A stretch of DNA of 64,000 nucleotides from Streptomyces pyxinicus. GTDB taxonomy: Bacteria > Actinomycetota > Actinomycetes > Streptomycetales > Streptomycetaceae. Both the position numbers and the translations under genes were made by a program. The stretch is from positions 151,657 through 215,656 of the forward strand of contig NZ_JANUGP010000011.1 of NCBI RefSeq assembly GCF_024753135.1. The letters run 5' to 3'. This document shows positions 48,677 through 58,207 of the stretch, piece after piece (the stretch's first letter is position 1; each line of letters opens with the position of its first letter). The notes under the pieces are model-generated. The model was not told where the DNA came from and did no database searches. It saw nothing but the letters and a program-made list of their open reading frames with translations.

Positions 48677-49057
48677 ATGGCACGCGTTTCCGGTGTTGAC
48701 ATCCCGCGCGAAAAGCGCGTGGAGGTCGCCCTCACCTACGTGTTCGGCATCGGCCGGACCCTCTCGCAGGAGACGCTGGCTGCGACCGGCGTCGACCCGA
48801 ACACCCGCGTCCGCGACCTGAGCGAAGAGCAGCTCGTCGCGATCCGCGAGTACGTCGACAACAACATCAAGACCGAGGGTGACCTCCGTCGCGAGATCCA
48901 GGCCGACATCCGCCGCAAGGTCGAGATCGGCTGCTACCAGGGTCTCCGTCACCGTCGCGGTCTGCCCGTCCGCGGTCAGCGCACCAGCACCAACGCCCGC
49001 ACCCGCAAGGGCCCGCGTCGCGCCATCGCCGGCAAGAAGAAGCCGGGCAAGAAGTAG
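48677..49057 (+). CDS. rpsM: 30S ribosomal protein S13
   Basis: A 126-residue S13, MARVSGVDIPREKRVEVALTYVFGIGRTLSQETL, with RHRRGLPVRGQRTSTNARTRKGPRR and a Lys-rich tail that reaches the P-site tRNA. Confidence 0.98.
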   Translation: MARVSGVDIPREKRVEVALTYVFGIGRTLSQETLAATGVDPNTRVRDLSEEQLVAIREYVDNNIKTEGDLRREIQADIRRKVEIGCYQGLRHRRGLPVRGQRTSTNARTRKGPRRAIAGKKKPGKK

Positions 49058-49122
49058 TCCGCAGCGGACACCTGTCCACGGTCTTCGCTGTAGGACCGAC
49101 CACCTCCCGTAGGAGTTAGTAG

Positions 49123-49527
49123 ATGCCCCCCAAGGGACGTCAGGGCGCTGCCAAGAAGGTGCGCCGCAAGGAAAAGAAGAACGTCGCTCACGGCCACGCG
49201 CACATCAAGAGCACGTTCAACAACACGATCGTCTCCATCACGGACCCGTCGGGCAACGTGATCTCCTGGGCCTCCGCCGGCCACGTCGGCTTCAAGGGCT
49301 CCCGGAAGTCCACGCCGTTCGCCGCGCAGATGGCCGCCGAGTCGGCTGCTCGCCGCGCTCAGGAGCACGGCATGCGCAAGGTCGACGTGTTCGTCAAGGG
49401 CCCGGGCTCCGGTCGTGAGACCGCGATCCGCTCCCTGCAGGCCACGGGTCTTGAGGTCGGCTCCATCCAGGACGTCACCCCGACCCCGCACAACGGCTGC
49501 CGCCCGCCGAAGCGCCGCCGCGTCTGA
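49123..49527 (+). CDS. rpsK: 30S ribosomal protein S11
   Basis: A 134-residue S11, with ahiKSTFNNTIVSITDPSGNVISWASAGHVGFKGSRKSTPFAAQMAA and DVTPTPHNGCRPPKRRRV. It is in the 30S platform. No rpsD gene follows, as is usual in Streptomyces. Confidence 0.98.
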   Translation: MPPKGRQGAAKKVRRKEKKNVAHGHAHIKSTFNNTIVSITDPSGNVISWASAGHVGFKGSRKSTPFAAQMAAESAARRAQEHGMRKVDVFVKGPGSGRETAIRSLQATGLEVGSIQDVTPTPHNGCRPPKRRRV

Positions 49528-49658
49528 CGCGCAGCGCTCCGCCGGTTTCGCGGTTCCGGGCGGTACGGCTTCCTCGCTGAGGCCGTACCGCCCGTACCCT
49601 TGCAGTACAGAGTCGGGCGTCAAATAGCGGGCGCCCCTGACTGAAGGATCACATCACC

Positions 49659-50681
49659 ATGCTGATCGCTCAGCGTCCCTCGTTGACCGAAGAGGTCGTC
49701 GACGAGTTCCGCTCCCGGTTCGTCATCGAGCCGCTGGAGCCGGGCTTCGGTTACACCCTCGGCAACTCCCTCCGCCGCACCCTCCTGTCGTCGATCCCCG
49801 GTGCCGCTGTCACCAGCATCCGCATCGACGGCGTCCTGCACGAGTTCACCACCGTGCCGGGCGTCAAGGACGACGTCACCGACCTGATCCTCAACATCAA
49901 GCAGCTGGTCGTCTCCTCGGAGCACGACGAGCCGGTCGTGATGTACCTGCGCAAGCAGGGCCCGGGTCTGGTCACCGCCGCCGACATCGCGCCCCCGGCC
50001 GGTGTCGAGGTGCACAACCCCGACCTGGTCCTCGCCACGCTGAACGGCAAGGGCAAGCTGGAGATGGAGCTGACCGTCGAGCGCGGTCGCGGCTACGTCT
50101 CCGCCGTGCAGAACAAGCAGGTGGGCCAGGAGATCGGCCGTATCCCGGTCGACTCCATCTACTCGCCGGTTCTCAAGGTCACCTACAAGGTCGAGGCCAC
50201 GCGTGTCGAGCAGCGCACCGACTTCGACAAGCTGATCGTCGACGTCGAGACCAAGCAGGCGATGCGTCCCCGCGACGCCATGGCCTCCGCCGGTAAGACC
50301 CTGGTCGAGCTGTTCGGTCTCGCCCGCGAGCTGAACATCGACGCCGAGGGCATCGACATGGGCCCGTCCCCGACGGACGCCGCCCTGGCCGCCGACCTGG
50401 CGCTGCCGATCGAGGAGCTGGAGCTCACCGTTCGGTCGTACAACTGCCTCAAGCGCGAGGGCATCCACTCCGTGGGTGAGCTGGTCGCCCGCTCCGAGGC
50501 CGACCTGCTGGACATCCGCAACTTCGGTGCGAAGTCCATCGATGAGGTCAAGGCGAAGCTGGCCGGCATGGGCCTGGCCCTCAAGGACAGCCCGCCCGGA
50601 TTCGACCCGACCGCCGCCGCGGACGCCTTCGGCGCCGACGACGACGCGGACGCGGGCTTCGTGGAGACCGAGCAGTACTGA
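49659..50681 (+). CDS. rpoA: RNA polymerase alpha subunit
   Basis: A 340-residue alpha subunit: the dimerising N-terminal domain (EPLEPGFGYTLGNSLRRTLLSSIPGAAVTSIRIDGVLHEF), then a flexible linker, then the C-terminal domain (IEELELTVRSYNCLKREGIHSVGELVARSEADLLDIRNFGAKSIDEVKAKL) that binds UP elements and activators. An acidic tail follows. Confidence 0.98.
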   Translation: MLIAQRPSLTEEVVDEFRSRFVIEPLEPGFGYTLGNSLRRTLLSSIPGAAVTSIRIDGVLHEFTTVPGVKDDVTDLILNIKQLVVSSEHDEPVVMYLRKQGPGLVTAADIAPPAGVEVHNPDLVLATLNGKGKLEMELTVERGRGYVSAVQNKQVGQEIGRIPVDSIYSPVLKVTYKVEATRVEQRTDFDKLIVDVETKQAMRPRDAMASAGKTLVELFGLARELNIDAEGIDMGPSPTDAALAADLALPIEELELTVRSYNCLKREGIHSVGELVARSEADLLDIRNFGAKSIDEVKAKLAGMGLALKDSPPGFDPTAAADAFGADDDADAGFVETEQY

Positions 50682-50800
50682 TTCGGTGCCACACACTCCG
50701 GGAGTCCGCGAGGGCTCCCGGATCTTCGACAGACAACCGTCTGCTCGGATACTGACTCCGGTACCTGACACGGCCGGGGCAGACACACAGGAGAATCATC

Positions 50801-51295
50801 ATGCCGAAGCCCACCAAGGGTGCCCGTCTGGGCGGCAGCGCCGCGCACGAGAAGCTCCTCCTCGCCAACCTGGCGAAGAGCCTCTTCGAGCACGGCCGCA
50901 TCACCACCACCGAGGCGAAGGCCCGCCGCCTGCGCCCGTACGCCGAGCGTCTGGTCACCAAGGCGAAGAAGGGCGACCTTCACAACCGCCGTCAGGTGCT
51001 CCAGGTGATCACGGACAAGAGCATCGTCCACACGCTCTTCACCGAGATCGGCCCGCGCTACGAGAACCGCCCCGGTGGCTACACCCGCATCACCAAGATC
51101 GGTAACCGCCGTGGCGACAACGCGCCCATGGCCGTCATCGAGCTGGTCGAGGCGCTGACCGTGCAGCAGAACGCCGTGGGTGAGGCCGAGGCCGCCACCA
51201 AGCGCGCGGTCAAGGAGGCCGACGAGGCCAAGGCCGCCGAGACCACCGAGGCGCCGGCCGAGGAGGCCGCTGCCGAGGAGTCGAAGGACGCCTGA
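50801..51295 (+). CDS. rplQ: 50S ribosomal protein L17 with acidic tail
   Basis: A 164-residue L17: core MPKPTKGARLGGSAAHEKLLLANLAKSLFEHGRITTTEAKARRLRPYAERLVTKAKKGDLHNRR, followed by an Ala/Glu-rich C-terminal extension (about residues 125-164) absent from E. coli. It is the last gene of the alpha operon, before a terminator. Confidence 0.97.
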   Translation: MPKPTKGARLGGSAAHEKLLLANLAKSLFEHGRITTTEAKARRLRPYAERLVTKAKKGDLHNRRQVLQVITDKSIVHTLFTEIGPRYENRPGGYTRITKIGNRRGDNAPMAVIELVEALTVQQNAVGEAEAATKRAVKEADEAKAAETTEAPAEEAAAEESKDA

Positions 51296-51313
51296 GGCTC
51301 TGCCTGAAGCGGT

Positions 51314-51349
51314 AAGCGGGTCCGTTCCTTTTCGGGAGCGGGCCCGCTT
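51314..51349 (+). terminator. terminator after rplQ
   Basis: An 11-bp stem with one T-G pair (51314-51324 with 51339-51349), a 14-nt loop and TCTCCGTT downstream. truA starts 25 nt later, so readthrough is likely. Confidence 0.75.
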
Positions 51350-51373
51350 CTCCGTTGCTGAGAGGATTTCTGT

Positions 51374-52228
51374 GTGAGTGACGAAGTACAGCCCGGGCAC
51401 GTGCGGATCCGCCTCGACCTCTCCTACGACGGCAGCGACTTCCACGGCTGGGCCAAGCAGGCCGGCGGCCGGCGGACCGTGCAGGGCGAGATCGAGGACG
51501 CGCTGCGTACGGTGACCCGCTCGAAGGAGACCCCCGAACTGACCGTGGCCGGACGGACCGACGCCGGCGTGCACGCGCGCGGTCAGGTGGCGCACGTCGA
51601 CCTGCCGGGGGAGCTGTGGGCCGAGCACCGCGAGAAGCTGCTCAAGCGGCTCGCCGGGCGGCTGCCCAAGGACGTCCGCGTCTGGCGGCTGGCCGAGGCG
51701 CCGGCGGGCTTCAACGCCCGGTTCTCGGCGATCTGGCGCCGCTACGCGTACCGGGTGACCGACAACCCCGGGGGAGTGGATCCGCTGCTGCGCGGCCATG
51801 TGCTCTGGCACGACTGGCCGCTCGACGTGGACGCCATGAACGAGGCGGCGCGGGCGCTGCTGGGGGAGCACGACTTCGCCGCGTACTGCAAGAGGCGGGA
51901 GGGCGCGACCACCATCCGCACGCTCCAGGAGCTGAGCCTGGTGCGGGGCGCGGACGGGGTCGTCACGGCGACGGTGCGGGCCGACGCGTTCTGCCACAAC
52001 ATGGTGCGCTCGCTGATCGGCGCGCTGCTGTTCGTCGGCGACGGCCACCGCGGCCCGGAGTGGCCCGGGAAGGTGCTGGCCGCCGGGGTGCGCGACTCCG
52101 CCGTACACGTCGTACGGCCGCACGGGCTGACGCTGGAGGAGGTCGGGTACCCCGCCGACGAGCTGCTGGCCGCGCGGAACAAGGAGGCGCGCAACCGGCG
52201 CTCGCTGCCGTCGGCGGGGTGCTGCTGA
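51374..52228 (+). CDS. truA: tRNA pseudouridine synthase A
   Basis: A 284-residue TruA that modifies U38-U40 of tRNA anticodon arms. The catalytic aspartate is Asp63 in AGRTDAGVHARGQ; other signatures are SYDGSDFHGWAKQ and FCHNMVRSLIGALLFVGDG. The GTG at 51374 follows GAGAGGATTTCTGT. Confidence 0.96.
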   Translation: MSDEVQPGHVRIRLDLSYDGSDFHGWAKQAGGRRTVQGEIEDALRTVTRSKETPELTVAGRTDAGVHARGQVAHVDLPGELWAEHREKLLKRLAGRLPKDVRVWRLAEAPAGFNARFSAIWRRYAYRVTDNPGGVDPLLRGHVLWHDWPLDVDAMNEAARALLGEHDFAAYCKRREGATTIRTLQELSLVRGADGVVTATVRADAFCHNMVRSLIGALLFVGDGHRGPEWPGKVLAAGVRDSAVHVVRPHGLTLEEVGYPADELLAARNKEARNRRSLPSAGCC

Positions 52229-52229
52229 A

Positions 52230-53108
52230 CTACCGGTCCGCCGCCGCCGAGGCCTGTGCCTCACCGCGGCGGTGGATCTGCCGGAAGGTGAACTCGGCCA
52301 GGTCGTCACCGGCGCGGAAGACCTTGGTGTCCTTGTCGGTGACGTTCTTGCCGTCGGTGAAGCCGGCGATCGTGAAGTAGGCGTAGCGGCCGTAGGCGTT
52401 GCGGGTCGAGCGGCAGAAGGCGCCGTCGCAGAACGGCTTGACGCCCTTGCCGAACAGCGAGCGGACGATGCTGCGGTCGTCGGTGCCGGCCTTGGTCTTC
52501 GTCGCCCGCGCCTCGGTGTCGAACAGGGCCACACCGACGGTGACAGCGATGTCGCCCTTGATGTAGGTGGCGCGGATCAGACGGGTGCAGTTGTTGGCGG
52601 TGAGTGCCTTGGGCAGGGTGCCGCCGGCGCCGGTGGCGCAGTTCTTGGTGTCGGCCGTCGGCCCCTTCTTGTACACCGTGCCGCCCACGGTGAGCTGGGT
52701 GCCGGGGAAGAGGGTGCCGGCGCCGAGGGGCGCGGTGTCCTTCCCGGCACTGGATATGAAGTCCTTCGGGTCCAGCGGCGGCGGGGCGCTGGTGGGTTCG
52801 AAGGACGGCGCCGCACTGCCCGAACCGCCGGGCAGCGAGGCGCCGGCGGGCACGCCGGTGGGGCTGCCCGAGGCCTGGTCGTCGCCGTTCGCGGACACGA
52901 CGGCGAGCGCGACGGCGGTGCCCACCGCCACCGCGGCCAGCGCGCCGCCGACGACGAACAGCACCTTGCGGCGCTTGGTGCGCGTCTCCGAGGCCTCCGC
53001 GAGCGCGGCCCAGTCGGGTGTCCCGTCGTCGCCGCTGTTCCAGGGCTGCTGGGAATTCGGTTTCCAGGGATCCCACTGAGACTGGGGTCCCCCCTGCCCG
53101 TAACTCAT
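52230..53108 (-). CDS. single-span membrane protein with extracytoplasmic domain
   Basis: A 292-residue protein: a Gln/Trp-rich N terminus (MSYGQGGPQSQWDPWKPNSQQPWNSG), one span (VLFVVGGALAAVAVGTAVALAVVSA), a Pro/Ser/Gly linker and a C-terminal domain with paired cysteines (KNCATGAGG, NNCTRLIRATYIKGDIAVTVGVALFDT, PFCDGAFCRSTRNAYGRYAYFTIAGFTDG). The start at 53108 is preferred to 53117. It converges on truA with a 1-nt gap. Similar proteins are conserved beside truA in Streptomyces; function is unknown. Confidence 0.85.
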   Translation of the reverse strand: MSYGQGGPQSQWDPWKPNSQQPWNSGDDGTPDWAALAEASETRTKRRKVLFVVGGALAAVAVGTAVALAVVSANGDDQASGSPTGVPAGASLPGGSGSAAPSFEPTSAPPPLDPKDFISSAGKDTAPLGAGTLFPGTQLTVGGTVYKKGPTADTKNCATGAGGTLPKALTANNCTRLIRATYIKGDIAVTVGVALFDTEARATKTKAGTDDRSIVRSLFGKGVKPFCDGAFCRSTRNAYGRYAYFTIAGFTDGKNVTDKDTKVFRAGDDLAEFTFRQIHRRGEAQASAAADR

Positions 53109-53167
53109 GGGGCGCATCTTAGACGGGGGCGCAAGGGGGCGCGGTCCCTCGGGTGGCCTGCCTCGTT

Positions 53168-53197
53168 TTGACCCTTCCGGGGGCGTCCAGGTAACCT
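53168..53197 (+). promoter_or_regulatory. rplM-rpsI promoter
   Basis: TTGACC (53168-53173), an 18-nt spacer and TAACCT (53192-53197). The leader to rplM is about 170 nt. Confidence 0.7.
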
Positions 53198-53373
53198 GCT
53201 TCTTCGTTGTGTATTGGCTTGCTCATTCTCACGGGACGGGCCCTTACACCGGTCCACCGGGCCGATGACCAGCGATCAGCACGCGGTTTGCGTCACCGCG
53301 GTGCGGTCGAGGCTGTCGTGATCGTTTCGGTGACCTGTTCAGGACCATTCACTCGAAGCGAAGGCTACGAACC

Positions 53374-53817
53374 GTGCGTACGTACAGCCCCAAGCCCGGC
53401 GATGTGACGCGCCAGTGGCACGTCATCGACGCCCAGGACGTTGTCCTCGGCCGTCTCGCCACCACCGCGGCGACCCTTCTCCGCGGCAAGCACAAGCCGA
53501 TCTACGCGCCGCACGTCGACGCTGGTGACTTCGTCATCATCATCAACGCCGACAAGGTGCACCTGTCCGGCAACAAGCGGACCCAGAAGATGGCGTACCG
53601 CCACTCCGGCTACCCGGGTGGTCTGCGCTCCGTCCGCTACGACGAGCTGCTGGACAAGAACCCCGAGAAGGCCGTCGAAAAGGCCGTCAAGGGCATGCTC
53701 CCCAAGAACTCCCTGGGCCGTCAGATGCTCTCGAAGCTGAAGGTCTACAAGGGTGACCAGCACCCGCACGGCGCCCAGCAGCCGGTGCCGTTCGAGATCA
53801 CCCAGGTCGCGCAGTAA
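53374..53817 (+). CDS. rplM: 50S ribosomal protein L13
   Basis: A 147-residue L13 beginning (GTG at 53374) MRTYSPKPGDVTRQWHVIDAQDVVLGRLATTAATLLRGKHKPIYAPHVDAGDFVIIINADKV. It is an early 50S assembly protein, paired with rpsI as in most bacteria. Confidence 0.98.
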   Translation: MRTYSPKPGDVTRQWHVIDAQDVVLGRLATTAATLLRGKHKPIYAPHVDAGDFVIIINADKVHLSGNKRTQKMAYRHSGYPGGLRSVRYDELLDKNPEKAVEKAVKGMLPKNSLGRQMLSKLKVYKGDQHPHGAQQPVPFEITQVAQ

Positions 53818-53859
53818 TTCCGGCCACCCCCAAGACCAGCAGAGAATCTGAGGAGAATC

Positions 53860-54372
53860 GTGGCCGAGACCACTGCCGAGCAGCCGCTCGAAGAGCTTGA
53901 CATCGACAGCTACACCACCGAGTCCGAGGTCCCCGTCGAGGGTGAGTACACCTCGGAGTCCATGGCCTCCCGCTTCGGCGAGCCCCAGCCGGCCGCCGGC
54001 CTGGGCCGCCGCAAGAACGCCATCGCCCGCGTCCGGATCGTCCCGGGCACCGGCAAGTGGAAGATCAACGGCCGCACCCTTGAGGACTACTTCCCGAACA
54101 AGGTGCACCAGCAGGAAGTCAACGAGCCCTTCAAGGTGCTTGAGCTGGAAGGCCGTTACGACGTGGTCGCCCGCATCGCCGGTGGCGGTGTCTCCGGCCA
54201 GGCCGGTGCCCTGCGCCTCGGTGTCGCCCGCGCCCTGAACGAGGCCGACGTCGACAACAACCGCGGCCCGCTGAAGAAGGCCGGCTTCCTCAAGCGCGAC
54301 GACCGTGCGGTCGAGCGCAAGAAGGCCGGTCTGAAGAAGGCCCGTAAGGCCCCGCAGTACAGCAAGCGCTAA
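53860..54372 (+). CDS. rpsI: 30S ribosomal protein S9
   Basis: A 170-residue S9. The core (GLGRRKNAIARVRIVPGTGKWKINGRTLEDYFPN) ends with the P-site-contacting KAPQYSKR. An acidic N-terminal extension of about 45 residues makes it longer than the E. coli protein (130 aa). The GTG at 53860 follows GAGGAGAATC. Confidence 0.97.
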   Translation: MAETTAEQPLEELDIDSYTTESEVPVEGEYTSESMASRFGEPQPAAGLGRRKNAIARVRIVPGTGKWKINGRTLEDYFPNKVHQQEVNEPFKVLELEGRYDVVARIAGGGVSGQAGALRLGVARALNEADVDNNRGPLKKAGFLKRDDRAVERKKAGLKKARKAPQYSKR

Positions 54373-54395
54373 ACAGCAGCTGCCTGCTCGTACTC

Positions 54396-54438
54396 CGAAC
54401 GCCCCGGCGGCACGCCACATGTGCCACCGGGGCGTTCG
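54396..54438 (+). terminator. rho-independent terminator of rplM-rpsI
   Basis: A perfect 12-bp stem (54396-54407 with 54427-54438, arm CGAACGCCCCGG) encloses GGCAC/GTGCC; TTTA follows. Confidence 0.85.
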
Positions 54439-54551
54439 TTTATCCCGGCCAAGGGCGTATAACGACACAAGACGCTCAAAGGCTGGTGTGATCGGATGAC
54501 CTGGCGTCTGCCACCATGCAGGGCAGCAAGGACGCTTCCTCAGGAGGACAA

Positions 54552-55910
54552 GTGGGACGACTCTTCGGCACGGACGGCGTGCGCGGTGTCGCCAACGCGG
54601 ATCTGACGGCCGAGCTGGCCCTCGGCCTCTCCGTGGCCGCGGCGCATGTGCTGGCCGAGGCGGGCACCTTCGCGGGCCACCGGCCGACCGCGGTGGTCGG
54701 GCGGGACCCGCGGGCGTCCGGGGAGTTCCTGGAGGCCGCGGTGGTCGCGGGCCTCGCCAGCGCGGGCGTGGACGTGCTGCGGGTCGGGGTGCTGCCGACG
54801 CCCGCCGTCGCCCACCTCACCGGCGCGCTCGGCGCCGACCTGGGGGTCATGCTCTCCGCCAGCCACAACGCCATGCCGGACAACGGCGTCAAGTTCTTCG
54901 CCCGGGGCGGCCACAAACTGGCCGACGAGCTGGAGGACCGGATCGAGGCCGTCTACGACTCCCACCGGCACGGCGAGCCCTGGCAGCGGCCCACGGGCGC
55001 CGGAGTCGGCCGGGTGCGGTCGTACGAGGAGGGCTTCGAGCAGTACGTCGGCCATCTGCTGTCGGTGCTGCCCAACCGGCTGGACGGGCTGAAGATCGTC
55101 CTGGACGAAGCGCACGGCGCGGCCTCGGGGGTCTCGCCGGAGGCGTTCTCCCGGGCGGGCGCCGAGATCGTCACGATCGGCGCCGAGCCGGACGGGCTCA
55201 ACATCAACGACGGGTGCGGCTCGACCCACCTGGAGAAGCTGACGGCCGCCGTGGTCGAGCACGGCGCGCATTTCGGCATCGCGCACGACGGGGACGCGGA
55301 CCGCTGCCTGGCCGTGGACCACACCGGCGAGGAGATCGACGGCGACCAGATCCTCTCGGTGCTCGCGCTGGCGATGCGGGAGCACGGAGCGCTGCGGTCC
55401 GACACCGTCGTGGCCACGGTGATGTCCAACCTGGGCTTCACACTGGCGATGGAGAAGGCCGGCATCCGGCTCGTGCAGACCGCCGTCGGCGACCGGTACG
55501 TGCTGGAGGAGATGAAGGAGCACGGCTTCGCCCTGGGCGGCGAGCAGTCCGGGCACGTCATCGTCCTCGACCACGCGACCACCGGTGACGGCACGCTGAC
55601 CGGGCTGCTGCTGGCGGCGCGGGTCGCCGAGACCGGCCGGACGCTGCGGGACCTGGCCTCCGTGATGGAGCGGTTGCCGCAGGTGCTGATCAACGTGCCG
55701 GACGTCGACAAGTCCCGGGTGCGCACCTCCGCCGACCTGGCCGCCGCGGTCGGCGAGGCCGAGCGGGAGCTGGGCGAGACCGGCCGGGTGCTGCTGCGGC
55801 CCTCCGGCACCGAGCCGCTTGTGCGGGTGATGGTCGAGGCCGCCGACATCGAGCAGGCCCGCTCCGTGGCCGGCCGGCTGGCGGACGCGGTGAAGTCGGC
55901 GCTGGGCTAG
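54552..55910 (+). CDS. glmM: phosphoglucosamine mutase
   Basis: A 452-residue mutase converting glucosamine-6-phosphate to glucosamine-1-phosphate for UDP-GlcNAc synthesis. The phosphoserine is Ser104 in MLSASHNAMPDNGVKFF. The metal loop is DGDADRCLAVD, the sugar loop GGEQSGHV and the phosphate loop RPSGTEPLVRVM. The GTG at 54552 follows AGGAGGACAA; an in-frame ATG at 54516 lacks such a site. It works with GlmS (58383-60230). Confidence 0.96.
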   Translation: MGRLFGTDGVRGVANADLTAELALGLSVAAAHVLAEAGTFAGHRPTAVVGRDPRASGEFLEAAVVAGLASAGVDVLRVGVLPTPAVAHLTGALGADLGVMLSASHNAMPDNGVKFFARGGHKLADELEDRIEAVYDSHRHGEPWQRPTGAGVGRVRSYEEGFEQYVGHLLSVLPNRLDGLKIVLDEAHGAASGVSPEAFSRAGAEIVTIGAEPDGLNINDGCGSTHLEKLTAAVVEHGAHFGIAHDGDADRCLAVDHTGEEIDGDQILSVLALAMREHGALRSDTVVATVMSNLGFTLAMEKAGIRLVQTAVGDRYVLEEMKEHGFALGGEQSGHVIVLDHATTGDGTLTGLLLAARVAETGRTLRDLASVMERLPQVLINVPDVDKSRVRTSADLAAAVGEAERELGETGRVLLRPSGTEPLVRVMVEAADIEQARSVAGRLADAVKSALG

Positions 55911-55914
55911 TTCC

Positions 55915-56838
55915 CTATGCGGCCCGGCGCTGCCAGAAGTACTTCTGGGCGAGCAGCGTGAGGGTGCCGGCGATGACGATGCCGGCCAGGTTCAGCAGGA
56001 GTTGCTCCGAGGAGCGCGCGGTCTGGTCGGTGTCGCCGTAGACGAGCGCCACGGCCGCGTTGGCGGCGGCCGGCACCGTCGTCACGGAGATCGCGACGCC
56101 GACCAGGGCACCGGACTTGGCGGAGGTCAGGGACAGGGTGCCGGCGATGCCGGCGAGGACCGCCACGATGAACGAGAACCAGTCCGGGGCGTAGATGAAG
56201 CCGGTGTTGGGGCGGTCGGCCTCCAGCCGGGCCTTGCTGAACAGGCCTACGGCGTCCATGAACAGGCTGAAGCCGGCGGTCAGCGCCATCGCCACCGCGA
56301 AGCCCACCAGCAGCGCCACCGCCGACCGCCACGCCAGCCGCGGGTGCCGCCGCACCAGGGCCGTGCAGATACCGGCCAAGGGACCGAACTCCGGGCCGAC
56401 CGCCATCGCGCCGACGATCAGGATCGCGTTGTCCAGGACGACACCGCAGGCCGCGATCATCGTGGCCAGGGTGATGAAGGCGACGTAGGTGACCGACAGG
56501 GTCGACTCCTCGTGGGTCGCGTCGGTCAGCCCCTCCCACAGCACCGCGTCCGCGCCCTCACCGGGCGCCTCCTCCTCGGCCCGGTCCGCGCGCCGGGACA
56601 GGGAGAGGTCGATGTTCTCCAGCGCGATGGAGCCGGTGCGGTCCAGGCCCAACGCGCGCAGCGCGGTGAGCAGGCCGTCGCCGGCCTCGCGCGCCACGTC
56701 GCACAGGACGAGGTCCCCGGCGGGGTCGCGGGCGGCGCCGGGAAGGACGACGAGGTGGGCGGTGCCGACCGTACTCTCGATCAGGCGCACCACCTCGTCC
56801 GTCGTCCCGGCCGGGGTGATCAGGCGCAGATGCAGCAT
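55915..56838 (-). CDS. DUF389 membrane protein
   Basis: A 307-residue protein: a soluble N-terminal domain (MLHLRLITPAGTTDEVVRLIESTVGTAHLVVLPGAARDPAGDLVLCDVARE) followed by at least six membrane spans with the family signature TLATMIAACGVVLDNAILIVGAMAVGPEFGPLAGICTALVRR. It is convergent with glmM across 4 nt. DUF389 proteins are widespread and uncharacterised; no transport substrate is known to me. Confidence 0.88.
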   Translation of the reverse strand: MLHLRLITPAGTTDEVVRLIESTVGTAHLVVLPGAARDPAGDLVLCDVAREAGDGLLTALRALGLDRTGSIALENIDLSLSRRADRAEEEAPGEGADAVLWEGLTDATHEESTLSVTYVAFITLATMIAACGVVLDNAILIVGAMAVGPEFGPLAGICTALVRRHPRLAWRSAVALLVGFAVAMALTAGFSLFMDAVGLFSKARLEADRPNTGFIYAPDWFSFIVAVLAGIAGTLSLTSAKSGALVGVAISVTTVPAAANAAVALVYGDTDQTARSSEQLLLNLAGIVIAGTLTLLAQKYFWQRRAA

Positions 56839-56878
56839 GGCGCCTGTCTAACAGATGAGCCCTTCTTCCCGGTGCGCG

Positions 56879-57868
56879 TCACAGCTTGCGCAGCCGCAGC
56901 CGCTGCACCTTGTGGTCTGGGCCCTTGCGGACGACCAGGGTGGCGCGGCCCCGGGTGGGGGCGATGTTCTCGACCAGGTTGGGCCTGTTGATGGTCCGCC
57001 ACAGGGTGCGGGCGTAGTCGAGGGCCTCCTCCTCGGACACCTGGGTGTACTTGCGGAAGTACGAGTCCGGGTCCTGGAAGGCCGTCCGGCGCAGTTTGCG
57101 GAAGCGGTTGAGGTACCAGCGCTCGATGTCGTCGCCGGCGGCGTCGACGTACACGCTGAAGTCGAAGTAGTCGGCGAGACCGACCCGGGTGCGGCCGTCC
57201 TCGCCGGGCAGGGCGGGCTGGAGGACGTTCAGTCCCTCGACGATCAGGATGTCCGGGCGGCGGACGGTGAGCCGCTGGTCGGGGACGATGTCGTAGATCA
57301 GGTGGGAGTAGACGGGCGCGGTCACCTCGGCCTTGCCGGCCTTGATGTCGGCGACGAAGCGGGTGAGGGCGCGGCGGTCGTAGGACTCGGGGAAGCCCTT
57401 GCGGGACATCAGGCCGCGGGCCTCCAGTTCCCGGGTGGGCAGCAGGAAGCCGTCCGTGGTGACCAGCTCCACGCGCGGGTGTTCGGGCCAGCGCGACAGC
57501 AGGGCCCGCAGGAGCCGGGCGACGGTGGACTTGCCGACGGCCACCGACCCGGCGACCCCTATGACGAAGGGGGTGCCGGACTGGGAGCCCTGCTCGCCGA
57601 GGAAGGTGTTCAGCGCGCCTCTGAGTCCGTCCGTGGCGCCGACGTAGAGGTTGAGGAGCCGGGACAGCGGGAGATAGACGTCCCGCACCTCGTCGAGGTC
57701 GATGACGTCGCCGAGCCCGCGCAGCTTCTCCACCTCCTCGGCGGTGAGCGGCAGCGGCGTCTTGTCGCGCAGCGCACTCCACTCGGCACGCGTGAGGTCG
57801 ACGAAGGGAGTCGCCTCCGGCCTGTGCCGGTGGGCGCTCCGGGGCATCGAGGAGACCGGTGAGATCAC
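56879..57868 (-). CDS. coaA: type I pantothenate kinase
   Basis: A 329-residue kinase that phosphorylates pantothenate as the first step of coenzyme A synthesis. The P-loop is GVAGSVAVGKST (104-115), followed by TTDGFLLP, MSRKGFPESYD and DILIVEGLNVLQ. It stands alone, 40 nt upstream of the DUF389 gene on the same strand. A shorter start at MPRSAHR is possible. Confidence 0.96.
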   Translation of the reverse strand: MISPVSSMPRSAHRHRPEATPFVDLTRAEWSALRDKTPLPLTAEEVEKLRGLGDVIDLDEVRDVYLPLSRLLNLYVGATDGLRGALNTFLGEQGSQSGTPFVIGVAGSVAVGKSTVARLLRALLSRWPEHPRVELVTTDGFLLPTRELEARGLMSRKGFPESYDRRALTRFVADIKAGKAEVTAPVYSHLIYDIVPDQRLTVRRPDILIVEGLNVLQPALPGEDGRTRVGLADYFDFSVYVDAAGDDIERWYLNRFRKLRRTAFQDPDSYFRKYTQVSEEEALDYARTLWRTINRPNLVENIAPTRGRATLVVRKGPDHKVQRLRLRKL

Positions 57869-57967
57869 AGTCCATTGTTAACGGAGTTTGAACGGGGCGG
57901 TGGGGTGGGGTGCGTCACGTGTGGGCGGGCGCCGGCATCCGGTCGGTGGCCTGCTGACCGTGCCGCA

Positions 57968-58207
57968 TCACTGTTCGCCGAATTCCCCAAGCTCACTGAT
58001 CAGCCGCTGGCGAGCTGCTGCCAACTGGTCGGAGTAGGAGGAGTCGAAGATCGATGACACTCGTGTTTCCAGCGTTCCGTTGATCTTGAACAGGGCGGAC
58101 CAGACGGCGCGGTCATCGACGAGCGCCGAGAATTCCGCCCGATGCATGACACGACTCATCCAGTCGGACAGGACGAGCGCCTGGTCGTCTGTCAACTCAA
58201 TCTTCAC
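57968..58207 (-). CDS. small hypothetical protein, 79 aa
   Basis: A short helical protein, VKIELTDDQALVLSDWMSRVMHRAEFSALVDDRAVWSALFKINGTLETRVSSIFDSSYSDQLAAARQRLISELGEFGEQ. The GTG at 58207 begins the coherent part; the frame is open far upstream in antisense of glmS, which is not credible coding. Lower GC at third positions than its neighbours. No family recognised; the sequence looks like a small actinomycete protein of unknown role. Confidence 0.65.
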   Translation of the reverse strand: MKIELTDDQALVLSDWMSRVMHRAEFSALVDDRAVWSALFKINGTLETRVSSIFDSSYSDQLAAARQRLISELGEFGEQ